Assembly: GCF_918320885.1 (NCBI RefSeq)
Contig: NZ_OU907312.1
Span: forward strand, 1,178,465 to 1,242,464
Direction of reading: 5' to 3'
Origin: an unidentified bacterial endosymbiont
GTDB lineage: Bacteria > Pseudomonadota > Gammaproteobacteria > Enterobacterales > G038960095
Length of the DNA: 64,000 nucleotides
Below, one piece after another: positions 10,256 to 20,199 of this stretch (the first letter of the stretch is position 1; each line of letters starts with the position of its first letter). The notes beneath the pieces are model-generated. The model did no database searches. It had not been told where the DNA came from and saw only the letters and a program-made list of their open reading frames with translations. Position numbers and translations under genes: made by a program.

Positions 10256-10476
10256 GGGTTATTCTTCCTTGATTATTTAACATAATATACATTATACGAA
10301 CTACTGGAGCGTTCGTAAGGGGTCTAAGTCATCCAACAGACTTAAAACACCCAACGCCCATGATAGTAACTCCTACAAAACTGTCAAGCAACCTAAAATG
10401 CTACAACTGTGCTAAAAAAGCTCTAGATATTCCAGTAGTTATTACTTTTTATTATATCAACTGCTGAATTGGTTAT

Positions 10477-10548
10477 GAGCAGCTGGGCTGAGGTCGCGGT
10501 CGCTCCTCACTGCGTTGCGGTACCCGCGCTTCCTCATCCCAGCTGCTC
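10477..10548. repeat. 72-base GC-rich long hairpin element in a 454-base intergenic region
   Basis: The outer arms GAGCAGCTGGG (10477-10487) and CCCAGCTGCTC (10538-10548) are perfectly complementary over 11 bases; inside, TGAGG pairs with CCTCA and CGCGG with CCGCG, so nearly the whole element folds. It lies between fnr and the helical-repeat gene in an otherwise AT-rich gap (10256-10709) that holds the promoters of both. The inner segment CGCGGT-CGC-TCCTCACTG recurs without the CGC triplet in the hairpin after the repeat gene (12153-12195). There is no T-run, so a terminator is unlikely. REP-like or MITE-like repeat is the best guess. Confidence 0.6.
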
Positions 10549-10709
10549 TAAATCCTCTCAGCCTGGATCAACAGCAGTAATGCACCGACCTGAAGACGGA
10601 GAGCCACTCTAGCGCTTGTTTGCAAACGGCTTCCTTTACAACGGCTTCAAGCAAGACTACCTTTACAACTGACGAAAGTTCAAGGCTATCTAATCAAGGA
10701 AGACTTAAA

Positions 10710-12104
10710 ATGTTTGACTATCGAAACACCTTAACTCCTGAACAAGATTCCATACTTGCGGTTTTTAATACGCGAAAAGGAGATCGCAGCTATCAAAATT
10801 CTGTCCTAGCAATGGCCGACAGCATTGTTGCACACCCCAATCAGGTGTTGGATGATAAGGGACCGAAATATTTAGCCACATTGGCGTGGGTACTAGGCGA
10901 CTTGGCAGGAAGAGAGGAGACTTGCGTACAGGCACTTGAGTCATTGTCAATATATATAATGCAGAGAACTAACGCCATGCGGGTTTTCAACCCTCGAGAA
11001 TTAATTTTGGTCGCGAACGGCATTACCAGGGCTGCTGGCTCTCGGTGGTCACCGCCTATTATTAATGCCATTAATGAGATAGTCAGGCGCCTCAATGATA
11101 GAGATGATCTCATTACCAGGGAGTTTATGCCAAACATGCTAGCGGATACAGTAAACAGTTTGAGTAGATTGGCTTGGCTGGATGGTCCAGAAGAATCCAT
11201 CGTGCAGTTGAATCAGATCGCTACGATGATATCACAACGTCAGTACGATCTAGATAGGTGCAGTATTCAGGATTTATCCTGTATTTTGCAAGGTTTAACC
11301 AGCGTTTTACCAGATCCAGTTGCTCGTGGAGCAATTAACTTGATCGCAGAGCATCTTCTGGTGAATTGGGAAACAGCTGTGCTACAGGGATCACCACAGC
11401 ACCTTCTCAATTTGCAGCAGAATTTAGTTGAATCAATTGGACTAGCGAATATGCCTAGTGTAGCGCCTGCAATAAGCCGAATTGCAGAGCTCATGAGCCA
11501 AGATGGAGTATCCCTGACAACGTTAGAGCCAAACCAGTTGGTTAATTTAGCTCACACTCTTTCAGAGGTACTTAGTCTGCCTCATGTTCCAGGAGCTGTG
11601 CATTCAATGGCGCGCTACATCAATAGTGAGTCATTGAATCTAGAATTATTATCGCCAGCACAGCTAGCTACTTTAACTACTTCTTTTCTAGCTGCTTTGA
11701 GTACTTTCCCCAACCCCTATGATCCCATTCCAAATGATTATAGAAGAAACCATGGTAGAGCAATTGCCAAGATTGCGTTCGCTGTTAAGCGAGTGCACCG
11801 TGCTCAGGAAACTCTTATTAATACAGAAGATGTAAGGCACCTATTCCTGGGATTTGTGACTACTGCACACATTATTGAGGCTGAAAGGACAGAGGGGATA
11901 TTTTATCCGGAGGACCTCCGAACGCTACGCAATACTGCGACTGTTTTTTCCAACAGTTACAGAAACTTAAGGGAGGATATCAATGCATTTAATCCCCAGA
12001 ACCTCGAGCTACCATCCGCAAGGCTCGGCTTAGCCGGGAGCGTCATGGAAGAACTGGGTGCCCTCCCAATACAGGGTAATCTCCGCGGAAATCCTAGAGG
12101 ATAG
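10710..12104 (+). CDS. Large all-helical repeat protein (OPR/DUF1601-like), function unknown
   Basis: I do not recognise an ortholog. The start is the ATG at 10710, preceded by AAGGAAG at good spacing; an in-frame TTG at 10620 would add 30 Thr/Ser-rich residues. The 464-residue protein is built of seven helical repeats whose first helix starts near residues 51, 93, 139, 185, 228, 272 and 314, a period of 42-46. The common core is a Pro or Gly, then L-x-x-L-x-x-x-L, as in LEPNQLVNLAHTL and LSPAQLATLTTSF. This resembles octotricopeptide/FASTK-type RNA-binding repeats and the DUF1601 repeats of Coxiella. No signal peptide or membrane segment is seen. Related GC-rich hairpins bracket it. An effector that binds host RNA is possible but unproven. 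Confidence 0.6.
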   Translation: MFDYRNTLTPEQDSILAVFNTRKGDRSYQNSVLAMADSIVAHPNQVLDDKGPKYLATLAWVLGDLAGREETCVQALESLSIYIMQRTNAMRVFNPRELILVANGITRAAGSRWSPPIINAINEIVRRLNDRDDLITREFMPNMLADTVNSLSRLAWLDGPEESIVQLNQIATMISQRQYDLDRCSIQDLSCILQGLTSVLPDPVARGAINLIAEHLLVNWETAVLQGSPQHLLNLQQNLVESIGLANMPSVAPAISRIAELMSQDGVSLTTLEPNQLVNLAHTLSEVLSLPHVPGAVHSMARYINSESLNLELLSPAQLATLTTSFLAALSTFPNPYDPIPNDYRRNHGRAIAKIAFAVKRVHRAQETLINTEDVRHLFLGFVTTAHIIEAERTEGIFYPEDLRTLRNTATVFSNSYRNLREDINAFNPQNLELPSARLGLAGSVMEELGALPIQGNLRGNPRG

Positions 12105-12152
12105 GCTATTGTTGAAGGGAGTTAACTGTCAGAATATTTCACAGTTCTTAAG

Positions 12153-12195
12153 CCGCGGTTCCTCACTGGTTAGAAAACCGTCGGTGAGGGCCGCG
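12153..12195. repeat. GC-rich hairpin between the repeat-protein gene and sucD
   Basis: CCGCGG-TT-CCTCAC (12153-12166) pairs with GTGAGG-G-CCGCG (12184-12195) around a 17-base loop. It lies between two convergent stop codons (12104 and 12212) and could end transcription from either side, although no T-run follows. Its left arm shares CGCGGT and TCCTCACTG with the hairpin at 10477-10548. Confidence 0.5.
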
Positions 12196-12211
12196 CGTAT
12201 CATCCCTCTGG

Positions 12212-13090
12212 CTAGTGAGCTGTAGCGAGCAGTGCCTTAACCGCAGGTCCAATCTCCACTAAGTTACGAACGGTGGTGACCCCACTGGCCGTCAGCGCTG
12301 TAAATTTCTCTTCAGCACTCCCCTTCCCCCCGGCAATAATAGCACCAGCATGCCCCATACGTTTACCCTTAGGCGCGGTGACTCCGGCGATATAAGCGAC
12401 CACTGGCTTGGTCACCTGAGCTTGAATATAGGCTGCTGCCTCCTCTTCCGCCGTACCACCAATCTCTCCGATCAGGACAATCGCTTCGGTTTGAGGATCG
12501 GCTTGGAACAGCGCTAAGATATCAATAAAGCTGCTGCCAGCAATGGGATCGCCGCCAATGCCGACACAAGTGGACTGCCCTAACCCAACTTCAGTGATCT
12601 GCTGCACCGCTTCATAGGTCAAGGTTCCCGAACGGGAGACGACACCAACAGTGCCTGGATGATGGATATCTGCTGGCATAATCCCTATTTTACAACTACC
12701 CGGCGTGATCACGCCGGGACAGTTCGGGCCAATCATCCGCACCCCCGTTTGCTGTAACTTGGCCTTAATCACCACCATATCTAAGACCGGGATCCCTTCA
12801 GTGATGCAGACAATCAGTTTAATCCCTGCCTCAATAGCCTCTAGGATAGCATCCTGACACAGCGGTGCTGGCACATAGATCACCGAAGCCGTGGCTTGGG
12901 TTTCTGTCACCGCCTCACGCACCGTATTAAAGACTGGCAGCCCTAGATGCTGAGTGCCGCCCTTACCAGGGGAGACCCCCCCCACCAGCTGGGTCCCATA
13001 GGCCAGCGCTTGCTGTGAATGTAAGGTGCCCTGGCTACCGGTAAAGCCCTGACAAATGACCCGGGTCTGTTGATCAATCAAGATAGACAT
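12212..13090 (-). CDS. sucD: Succinyl-CoA synthetase (ADP-forming), alpha subunit
   Basis: Converts succinyl-CoA to succinate with ATP formation, together with SucC. The CoA-binding Rossmann domain carries QGFTGSQGT near 14-22, and the phosphohistidine is H247 in [11 protein letters not shown]. Length 292. The start overlaps the 3' end of sucC by 13 bases, so the two subunits are translationally coupled. Last gene of sucABCD, which supplies the 2-oxoglutarate to succinate arm of the TCA cycle. Confidence 0.96.
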   Translation of the reverse strand: MSILIDQQTRVICQGFTGSQGTLHSQQALAYGTQLVGGVSPGKGGTQHLGLPVFNTVREAVTETQATASVIYVPAPLCQDAILEAIEAGIKLIVCITEGIPVLDMVVIKAKLQQTGVRMIGPNCPGVITPGSCKIGIMPADIHHPGTVGVVSRSGTLTYEAVQQITEVGLGQSTCVGIGGDPIAGSSFIDILALFQADPQTEAIVLIGEIGGTAEEEAAAYIQAQVTKPVVAYIAGVTAPKGKRMGHAGAIIAGGKGSAEEKFTALTASGVTTVRNLVEIGPAVKALLATAH

Positions 13091-14271
13091 GCTTGCCTCT
13101 GTGTTGGTCTGCTTTTGGCGGCACTCACTACATAGGCTGCCGCCTGATCTAAATTATTTTGCGCGATAATATTTAGGCCACTCTCTGCCAGTTTGGCAGC
13201 GCCTAATAACGAATTGTTACCCTGTAACCTAACAACGACGGGCACTGCTACACCCACCTCAGCTACTGCGGCAATAATGCCATCGGCAATCAGATCGCAA
13301 CGGACAATGCCGCCAAAAATATTCACTAAAACAGCTTCGACGTTTGGATCGGAAAGTATCAGTTTAAAGGCATGTACTACCCGCTCTTGGGTAGCGCTAC
13401 CGCCGACATCTAGGAAATTAGCGGGCATGCCGCCATGTAGCTGCACCATATCCATGGTCGCCATCGCTAGCCCTGCCCCATTAACCATACAACCAACATT
13501 CCCACTCAGGGAAACATAGTTTAGCTCCCATTCAGCAGCTTCAGCTTCTCGAACATCTTCTTGCGTGATATCCTGCAGTTGACGTAGCTCGGGTTGACGA
13601 AATAGCGCATTGTCTTCCACAACCAATTTGGCATCTAAGCAGTGCAATTGTCCTTGTGGGGTGATGACCAGCGGGTTTATTTCAATCAGCGCTAAATCAT
13701 GGCTTATAAATAGCTTGGCCAACCCCATGAATAACCGACTAAACGGGTGTACCAAGGCGGCCGTTAATCCCAATTGAAAGGCTAGCTGCCGGCCTTGAAA
13801 AGGCTGTGGCCCGGTGAGTGGATCAATGCTGACTTGATGAATCAAATGCGGGGTCTGTTGGGCGACCTCTTCAATGTCGACACCACCGGCTGTAGAGGCC
13901 ATAAAGGTAATGCGGTGGGTGTTGCGATCGATTACCGCCCCTAAGTAGAGCTCCTGTTCAATATCCAGCGTCTGATCAACCAAAATCTGGCTGACCAATT
14001 GACCCTGCTCATCAGTCTGGTTTGTCACCAAGCGCTGCCCTAGCCACTGCTGCGCAAAATCACCCACTGCTTGCCGACTGCGCAGCAGCTTTACGCCACC
14101 GACCTTACCCCGTCCCCCAGCGTGCACTTGGCATTTAACCACCCACTGGTCACCCCCCAGTTGATCGGTCGCTGCTAATGCCTGCTGGGGTGTGGTGCAG
14201 ACGATCCCCAAAGAGACCGGTAAGCCGGCCTGCGCCAAGAGCTGCTTCGCCTGATATTCATGTAAATTCAT
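13078..14271 (-). CDS. sucC: Succinyl-CoA synthetase, beta subunit
   Basis: The ATP-grasp subunit that binds nucleotide and succinate. [19 protein letters not shown] starts the protein as in E. coli; the ATP-grasp elements [13 protein letters not shown] (near 44-56), EINPLV (near 197) and the C-terminal GGIVRCD (near 321) are all present. Length 397, slightly over the 388 of E. coli because the C terminus runs 13 bases into sucD. Full length, no visible lesion. Confidence 0.96.
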   Translation of the reverse strand: MNLHEYQAKQLLAQAGLPVSLGIVCTTPQQALAATDQLGGDQWVVKCQVHAGGRGKVGGVKLLRSRQAVGDFAQQWLGQRLVTNQTDEQGQLVSQILVDQTLDIEQELYLGAVIDRNTHRITFMASTAGGVDIEEVAQQTPHLIHQVSIDPLTGPQPFQGRQLAFQLGLTAALVHPFSRLFMGLAKLFISHDLALIEINPLVITPQGQLHCLDAKLVVEDNALFRQPELRQLQDITQEDVREAEAAEWELNYVSLSGNVGCMVNGAGLAMATMDMVQLHGGMPANFLDVGGSATQERVVHAFKLILSDPNVEAVLVNIFGGIVRCDLIADGIIAAVAEVGVAVPVVVRLQGNNSLLGAAKLAESGLNIIAQNNLDQAAAYVVSAAKSRPTQRQACLS

Positions 14272-14355
14272 GCGTGGTTATCCATCTATAGGTAGATATT
14301 TATCAAGGTGTGTTGTAAACAGCACAGTGATGACGAATGCTAATAGTCTCTCTTA

Positions 14356-15591
14356 TTAAACTTCCAGTAATAGCCGGATGGGCGCTTCGAGTGCTTCCTT
14401 TACGGCCACTAAGAAGCTCACCGAGGCTTGTCCATCAATCAATCGATGATCATAGGAGAGTGCTAAATACATCATCGGTAAAATCACCACCTGACCATTG
14501 ATCGCCATCGGGCGCTCCTTGATAGCATGCATCCCCAAGATGCTGCTCTGAGGGGGATTAATAATAGGGGTGGACATCAGTGATCCAAACAGCCCACCAT
14601 TGGTGATAGTAAAGCTTCCGCCCGTCAAATCATCCACGGTGAGTTTACCATCTCGTCCTTGCTGGGCGAGCGTTTTAATCTGCTGCTCAATCTGCGCCAT
14701 ACTGTGTGCTGCACAGTGACGCAACACAGGCGTCACTAACCCACGGGGAGTGGAGACTGCAATACTAATATCCACCTGTGGATAGTACACAATGTCATTT
14801 CCCTCTAGGCAGGCGTTGATAATCGGCCAGCGTTGCAGCGCTAAAACGACTGCTTTAACAAAGAAGGACATAAAGCCCAACCGCACACCGTGCTGCTTCT
14901 CAAAGGTCTCCCCCAGTTCGCGGCGAAGTTGCATCATTGGCTGCATATTAACTTCGTTAAAGGTAGTTAACATGGCGGTGCTCTGTTTTGCTTCTAGTAA
15001 CCGTTCAGCGATCCGCTGGCGCAAACGATTCATGGGAACCCGACGAGGTTGCTCCAAGGGGTTTTGGGGTGCCAGAGTGGTGACCACTGGGTTAGCTAGA
15101 GGCACTTTAATGGGCACTACCGGCTTAGTGAGATGCTGTTCGATATCTTGAGGCGTCAAACGGCCCTTGATTCCACTTCCAGATAGCTGGCTACCCTCCA
15201 GATCATGCTCCGCAAGCAAGCGTCGGACGGCCGGGCTCACCACATTATGGGCCCCTTCACTAGCTGCAGGGGCATCGTGGTTAATCGCGACGATACTAGG
15301 AAAGGCTAGTGTTTCATTCAAACTCGGTGAAGGAGTAGCGTCAGTAGCACCCGGTAGCAGATAGCCCAAGGGTTGACGACTGACCACTGTGGCCCCCTCG
15401 ACCTGCAAAATCTCCTGTAATACTCCGGCGGTGGTGGCGGGAACCTCTAGAACAACTTTATCAGTTTCAATTTCAACCAACACTTCATCACACTGTACCG
15501 CATCTCCTGGCTGTTTATGCCAGGTCGCTACGGTGGCATCCGCCACTGATTCTGGTAAATCAGGAACCATAATTTCAATTTTTTTCATCAT
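14356..15591 (-). CDS. sucB: 2-oxoglutarate dehydrogenase E2, dihydrolipoyl succinyltransferase
   Basis: Core of the 2-oxoglutarate dehydrogenase complex. One lipoyl domain at about 1-80 carries the lipoylated lysine K45 in [10 protein letters not shown]; the peripheral subunit-binding domain follows near 120-150 ([12 protein letters not shown]); the catalytic acyltransferase domain ends with H382 and D386 in SYDHRLIDG. Length 411 against 405 in E. coli. Transcribed after sucA with an 89-base gap and before sucC with an 84-base gap. The E3 gene (lpd) is not in the window. Confidence 0.96.
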   Translation of the reverse strand: MMKKIEIMVPDLPESVADATVATWHKQPGDAVQCDEVLVEIETDKVVLEVPATTAGVLQEILQVEGATVVSRQPLGYLLPGATDATPSPSLNETLAFPSIVAINHDAPAASEGAHNVVSPAVRRLLAEHDLEGSQLSGSGIKGRLTPQDIEQHLTKPVVPIKVPLANPVVTTLAPQNPLEQPRRVPMNRLRQRIAERLLEAKQSTAMLTTFNEVNMQPMMQLRRELGETFEKQHGVRLGFMSFFVKAVVLALQRWPIINACLEGNDIVYYPQVDISIAVSTPRGLVTPVLRHCAAHSMAQIEQQIKTLAQQGRDGKLTVDDLTGGSFTITNGGLFGSLMSTPIINPPQSSILGMHAIKERPMAINGQVVILPMMYLALSYDHRLIDGQASVSFLVAVKEALEAPIRLLLEV

Positions 15592-15680
15592 TCACGCACG
15601 CATTATTTAAGGGAAAGAGCGACTGCCCATCGATGACCTTGCTGGAAGGCTATTAGCAACCTACGGGTGATTATCCAGCG

Positions 15681-18509
15681 TTACTGATGGCGCTTCTTGA
15701 CTAAAGAGACCGGTTGTAACACGCTATCCTCTGTGCAATTCAAGGCGGTCTCTACTAACTGGCGCTGCTGGTGTTGATGCCGAGCTAAAGAACCTACCGC
15801 TGGTGCTGCAGCCTCGGGGCGCCCCACATAGTGTAAGATCTGTTGTGGGACGATCTGCGCGATCAGCGGTGCCAAATGAGCCTGCATAAATGCCCAGGCC
15901 CCTTGATTCATCGGCTCCTCTTGACACCAGATGAAACGCTGTGCGTGTGCATACTGACACACCAGCTGATGTATCACTGGCTGCGGAAAGGGGTAGAGCT
16001 GCTCAATGCGGATCAGGGCAATCTGCCGAGCATCCTGTTTCTGTCGCTGCTCCAACAGATCATAGTAGACTTTGCCACTACAGAAAATGACTCTGCTCAC
16101 CTTATCACTCCCTCGATCGCTCTTTTCCGCGATGACCGGTTGCCAAGCACCTTCGGCTAATTCGGTCAGCGTGGCAGTAGCTAGCGGGTGACGTAACAGC
16201 GATTTTGGTGACAAAATAATCAGTGGTCGACGTCGGGAGTGGAGCGCTTGACGACGGAGTAGATGGTAGATCTGGCCCGCATGGGAGGGGATACACACCT
16301 GCAAGTTCTGTTCCGCACACAGCTGTAAATAGCGTTCTAGGCGGGCTGATGAGTGCTCAGGCCCCTGCCCTTCATAGCCATGCGGTAATAATAGGGTGAT
16401 ACCACACTGCTCACCCCACTTCTGCTCACTCGCACTGATAAATTGGTCAAAGACTACTTGGGCACCATTGGCAAAATCACCAAATTGCGCTTCCCAAATC
16501 ACCAAGGCTCGTGAGGCAGTTAAAGCGTAACCATATTCAAAAGCCAAGACTGCAGCTTCAGAGAGTGTAGAATCCCAGATCTGAAAGCGGCCCTGTTGTG
16601 GCTGTAGGTGGGCAAGCGGTATATAACAGCGATCTTCTTGTTGATGATGTAGCACCACATGGCGATGGAAAAAGGTACCACGGCCACTATCCTGACCAGA
16701 TAGTCGCACATCAATACCTTGCGCCAACAGGGTGGCATAAGCCAGGGTTTCGGCCCCCCCCCAATCAAAAGGCTGCTCTCCTGCAACCATCTGGTCTCTG
16801 TCTCGGTAAATTTTATCCACCCGCGGATGTAACAGATAATCCTCTGGATAGTGGCAATTTCGCCGACCTAAACGCTGTAAAGTCGCTTGATCAAGTGCTG
16901 TACTGGGATCTGCTGGAGTAGTCTCAGCGACGTTCGAGGTGGGACCCATCATCTGGGTCATGGTGGCCACGATCGGATCACCCTGCTGTAAGGTGGTTCG
17001 ATAGGCTGATGCCAACTGGTCAGCCATCTGCTCATGGATCACTGCAGCCTGGAGTAACTGATGAGCATAACGCGTACGGAGTGTTGGCTGCTGCTTAATA
17101 CAACGGTACATTAATGGCTGAGTGGCGCTAGGTTCATCGGCTTCATTGTGACCATGGCGGCGATAACTAACTAGATCGATCACGATGTCACGCCGAAAAG
17201 TTTGTCGAAAATCAAGGGCTAACTGGGCCACTCGCAGAACTGCTTCAGGATCATCCCCATTCACATGGATGATCGGCGCTTCAATAAACTTGGCAATATC
17301 AGTACAGTAGTAGGCTGAGCGGGTGTGATGATCACTGGTGGTAAACCCCAGTTGGTTATTGATCACGAGGCGTATGGTCCCGCCCACGCGATAGCCGGGG
17401 AGTTGTGACAGATTAAGGGTTTCCTGAACCACCCCCTGGCCAGCAAGCGCAGAATCACCATGCAGGGTTATCGCCAGCGTCTGTGATCCCTGCTCATCAC
17501 CACCTTGATCTTGATGAGCCCGCGTCACACCCATGACCACGGGATTCACAATTTCCAGATGGGATGGGTTAAATAGCAAGGATAGAGAGACCGGACCAGC
17601 AGTGCCCTGGATAGTAGAATAGAATCCTTGGTGATATTTGACATCACCACTGCCCTGAACCAGCTTATCCGCTTTGCCAGCAAAAGCGGCAAATAGATCC
17701 CCGGGTGGTTTACCCAGTACGTTCACTAAGACATTCAAGCGGCCCCGATGTGCCATACCGAGCACCACCTGCTGTATGCCCTGTTGCCCTGCTTGATCAA
17801 TCCAATAGTTGAGCAACGGGATCATGACATCGCTGCCCTCCAGCGAAAAACGTTTGGCTCCAGGAAATTGTGTCGCCAAGTAGCGCTCTAGCCCCTCAGC
17901 AGCGGTGAGCTGCTGCAATAACCAGTGTTGCAATCCTGGGGTACTGGGGGGTTGTGGATCAGCGGATTCCAGTCGTTGCTGGAGCCAAGCTCGCTCTGAA
18001 GCACTGCTCAAATGCATGTATTCTATGCCAATCGAACCACAGTAGATCTGTTGCAACCAGTCATAGAGCTCACCTAGCGTGCGAAGGGGTCGTTGACTGT
18101 TGAGAGCACCAATGTCAACCAAAGTGTCTCTATCGCTCGACGTAAACTGATGAAATTCTAGTTGCAGCGACGCGAGCAAGGTAGGTACACGTCTATTTAA
18201 AGGATCAAGTTGCGCTTGCCGGTGGCCATCAGTGCGAAAGGCATTGATTAACGGCAATAATTGCTGGAGTTGATAGTTTGGTTGGGTAGACGATACTGAG
18301 CTGATGACGGTCTGGTGCGTTTTAGGTGCAGGGCGCGGAGATGATTTTGCAGGATCGGGGGGAGGCAATTGTTCAAATAGCGCTTGCCAGCCAACGTCCA
18401 CCTGCTGTGGATCGCTTAAGTAAGCCTCATAAAGCTGTTCAATATAGGTCTGATTACTGCCTGTTAACGGTGAGATCTCTAGCCTAGATCGGTGGTTGTT
18501 ATTCTGCAT
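15681..18509 (-). CDS. sucA: 2-oxoglutarate dehydrogenase E1 component
   Basis: Thiamine-diphosphate enzyme that decarboxylates 2-oxoglutarate and passes succinyl to the lipoyl arm of SucB. The start chosen is the ATG giving MQNNNHRSR, which fits the E. coli start; an in-frame codon upstream would add 19 residues. Conserved blocks are LEGSDVMIPLL, GMAHRGRLNVLVN, the ThDP motif region with GDSALAGQGVVQE and VRRGHNEADEP-type sequence (YRRHGHNEADEP), and SQDSGRGTFFHRH in the C-terminal pyrimidine domain. About 942 residues, full length. sdh genes, upstream in E. coli, are not here. Confidence 0.95.
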   Translation of the reverse strand: MQNNNHRSRLEISPLTGSNQTYIEQLYEAYLSDPQQVDVGWQALFEQLPPPDPAKSSPRPAPKTHQTVISSVSSTQPNYQLQQLLPLINAFRTDGHRQAQLDPLNRRVPTLLASLQLEFHQFTSSDRDTLVDIGALNSQRPLRTLGELYDWLQQIYCGSIGIEYMHLSSASERAWLQQRLESADPQPPSTPGLQHWLLQQLTAAEGLERYLATQFPGAKRFSLEGSDVMIPLLNYWIDQAGQQGIQQVVLGMAHRGRLNVLVNVLGKPPGDLFAAFAGKADKLVQGSGDVKYHQGFYSTIQGTAGPVSLSLLFNPSHLEIVNPVVMGVTRAHQDQGGDEQGSQTLAITLHGDSALAGQGVVQETLNLSQLPGYRVGGTIRLVINNQLGFTTSDHHTRSAYYCTDIAKFIEAPIIHVNGDDPEAVLRVAQLALDFRQTFRRDIVIDLVSYRRHGHNEADEPSATQPLMYRCIKQQPTLRTRYAHQLLQAAVIHEQMADQLASAYRTTLQQGDPIVATMTQMMGPTSNVAETTPADPSTALDQATLQRLGRRNCHYPEDYLLHPRVDKIYRDRDQMVAGEQPFDWGGAETLAYATLLAQGIDVRLSGQDSGRGTFFHRHVVLHHQQEDRCYIPLAHLQPQQGRFQIWDSTLSEAAVLAFEYGYALTASRALVIWEAQFGDFANGAQVVFDQFISASEQKWGEQCGITLLLPHGYEGQGPEHSSARLERYLQLCAEQNLQVCIPSHAGQIYHLLRRQALHSRRRPLIILSPKSLLRHPLATATLTELAEGAWQPVIAEKSDRGSDKVSRVIFCSGKVYYDLLEQRQKQDARQIALIRIEQLYPFPQPVIHQLVCQYAHAQRFIWCQEEPMNQGAWAFMQAHLAPLIAQIVPQQILHYVGRPEAAAPAVGSLARHQHQQRQLVETALNCTEDSVLQPVSLVKKRHQ

Positions 18510-18688
18510 GATCTGTTTACCATCTGTAGAGAGCGATGGTGATCGCTGTGGTTCGGATGTTAACACGATGTGTGATTATACCATACATCCTTGTCACCTC
18601 AGCTTAGACCTCGACCACATGAGGGGCTGTCAATGCTGGTTAGGCATGAGCGAAAATTATAAGCTAATTGGGGGAGCATAAACAATAT

Positions 18689-19447
18689 TTACGCTGGATT
18701 ATCAATGTCGACAAACTGTACTGCAAAATCATGCTGTTGTGCTAACCAATCGCCCAAAGCTTTGATCCCATAGCGTTCACTGGCATGGTGCCCAATCGCA
18801 TAGAAATGCAGCCCCATTTCACGGGCTACATGCACGGTCTGCTCGGAAACTTCACCGGTGATAAAGGCATCGACTCCGTGGGCCGCAGCCGGCAAAATAT
18901 AGCTTTGACCACCCCCAGTGCACCAGGCAACCCGCCGAATCAGCGGGAGTGTCAGCGGATCACAATGTAACGGTGAACGTCCTAGCTGTTGCTGCAGCTG
19001 GGCGGCTAATTCAGCGCCACGACAGGGCACGGCTAATTCGCCTTGCCAGACAATGCCCACTGGCTGACAGTCGGCTAAAGGTACGGCCGCCTTGATTCCT
19101 AAATAACGCCCTAATTGCGCGTTATTGCCCAACTGTGGATGGATATCTAAGGGTAGATGATACGCCAGCAAGTTGAGATCATGGCCTAAGAGTGTTTTGA
19201 GCCGTTGACGCAACATGCCGACGACTACAGGGGATTGCTGGCGCCAAAAGTAACCATGATGCACTAACACCGCATCGACCTGTTCCTTGACGGCAACCGC
19301 TAGCAGCGCCTGACTAGCGGTCACCCCGGTGAGGATGCGGTGTATCTGGGCACGTCCTTCTACTTGTAACCCATTAGGAGCGCTATCTTGGATGCTGTCC
19401 GGTTGCAAGGTATCGTGTAGTAACTGAAGCAATTGTTGACGATGCAT
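18689..19447 (-). CDS. ybgI: NIF3-family dinuclear metal protein YbgI
   Basis: Widely conserved NIF3/DUF34 protein, 252 residues, with a two-metal centre. Probable ligands are HHGYFWR near 64, YHLPLD near 98 and the C-terminal GHHASERYG near 218. The family is sometimes annotated as GTP cyclohydrolase 1 type 2, but its role is not settled. It lies upstream of sucA on the same strand, about 180 bases from the chosen sucA start. The region beyond its start (19448-20122) is degraded and ends at an insertion sequence. Confidence 0.9.
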   Translation of the reverse strand: MHRQQLLQLLHDTLQPDSIQDSAPNGLQVEGRAQIHRILTGVTASQALLAVAVKEQVDAVLVHHGYFWRQQSPVVVGMLRQRLKTLLGHDLNLLAYHLPLDIHPQLGNNAQLGRYLGIKAAVPLADCQPVGIVWQGELAVPCRGAELAAQLQQQLGRSPLHCDPLTLPLIRRVAWCTGGGQSYILPAAAHGVDAFITGEVSEQTVHVAREMGLHFYAIGHHASERYGIKALGDWLAQQHDFAVQFVDIDNPA

Positions 19448-19503
19448 TTCTGGCCCCGCTGTTAACCGACCCTGTCTAATTCCGCCACCATGCCCGAAAG
19501 ACC

Positions 19504-19534
19504 CCTACTGGCGCAAGCCAGTAGGTTTATTTTT
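19504..19534 (+). terminator. Rho-independent terminator without an obvious gene
   Basis: A perfect 9-base stem CCTACTGGC/GCCAGTAGG with a GCAA tetraloop is followed by TTTATTTTT. It points to the + strand, yet upstream on that strand lies only the antisense side of ybgI. Just before it, 19468-19490 ends in CCGCCACCA and loosely resembles the 3' end of a tRNA. The terminator may be all that is left of a lost gene. Confidence 0.7.
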
Positions 19535-19805
19535 GGGATAACAGAGGTTAAAAAAGTTTGCGGCCGTTCAATAGAAACGTTATTATTGCATTTGAGGTAC
19601 ATCAATACCTCCTGGTTTAGCAACCTAGGACTTGATCGGGGCACAAATTGTGCTGCTATAGCCCGTTTTGGGCTTGTTCCTGCCGATTTATGGCGGTTCA
19701 AGCAGGGCAGCCGAAAGGCTGGCCGGTCACCGATGAAGCCGGATTGCTAACCCTGTTTGAGCTGCCACCACCAGTATTAGCAACTTCAGTGGCACGCTTT
19801 CCCTC

Positions 19806-20036
19806 TTGGGCTTTTATTCATCGGAGATGGCTGTAATGAGTCATGCAGTGCCTTTTTATTTCCATCAACAACAGCCTCGTCTACGCTTTTTTACTGGCGA
19901 TCTAGTACAGCAGTCTCTATCTACCCTGATCAAATTCATTCGTAAACGACGTCTCATAAAAGATCGTAGGCGGATTCACGCTTGGGGGGCTTGGTATGCT
20001 TCAATAATGAGTAGCAGCAAACCGTTTGACGCTTAA
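19806..20036 (+). pseudogene. Small ORF in a decayed region, unrecognised
   Basis: A 76-codon frame (MGFYSSEMAVMSHAV at the start, a basic stretch FIRKRRLIKDRRR in the middle) overlaps in another frame with a 62-codon frame upstream (to 19836) that contains QPKGWPVTDEA. Neither resembles a family I know. The frames join end to end and continue into the frame broken by the insertion sequence, which looks like one longer gene with frameshifts. No ribosome site supports the ATG at 19806. Confidence 0.3.
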
Positions 20037-20122
20037 ACCGCTGGCGCCATCAAACCCTCAGTTTGATGGCACCAGTTATCTCTTGATTGCTGATCCTGGT
20101 CACCCCCATCAAATCCTTTCTA
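20011..20122 (+). pseudogene. Reading frame interrupted by the IS3-family insertion (left part)
   Basis: When the insertion and one copy of the CTA duplication are removed, the frame 20011-20122 joins 21409-21494 and stays open for 65 codons to a TAA, reading through DGTSYLLIADPGH, then the junction, then FSALASSQESD. This shows the element landed in a coding frame. The upstream part of the gene is frameshifted. The frame contains a 10-base inverted repeat (20046-20055/20061-20070). Product unknown. Confidence 0.4.
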
Positions 20123-20199
20123 TGATCTTGCTACCCTTTAACGGACACAACGAAGAGGAACAAAGCGTATAATTTTTTGTTACTTTTTGAGGTGAAGTT

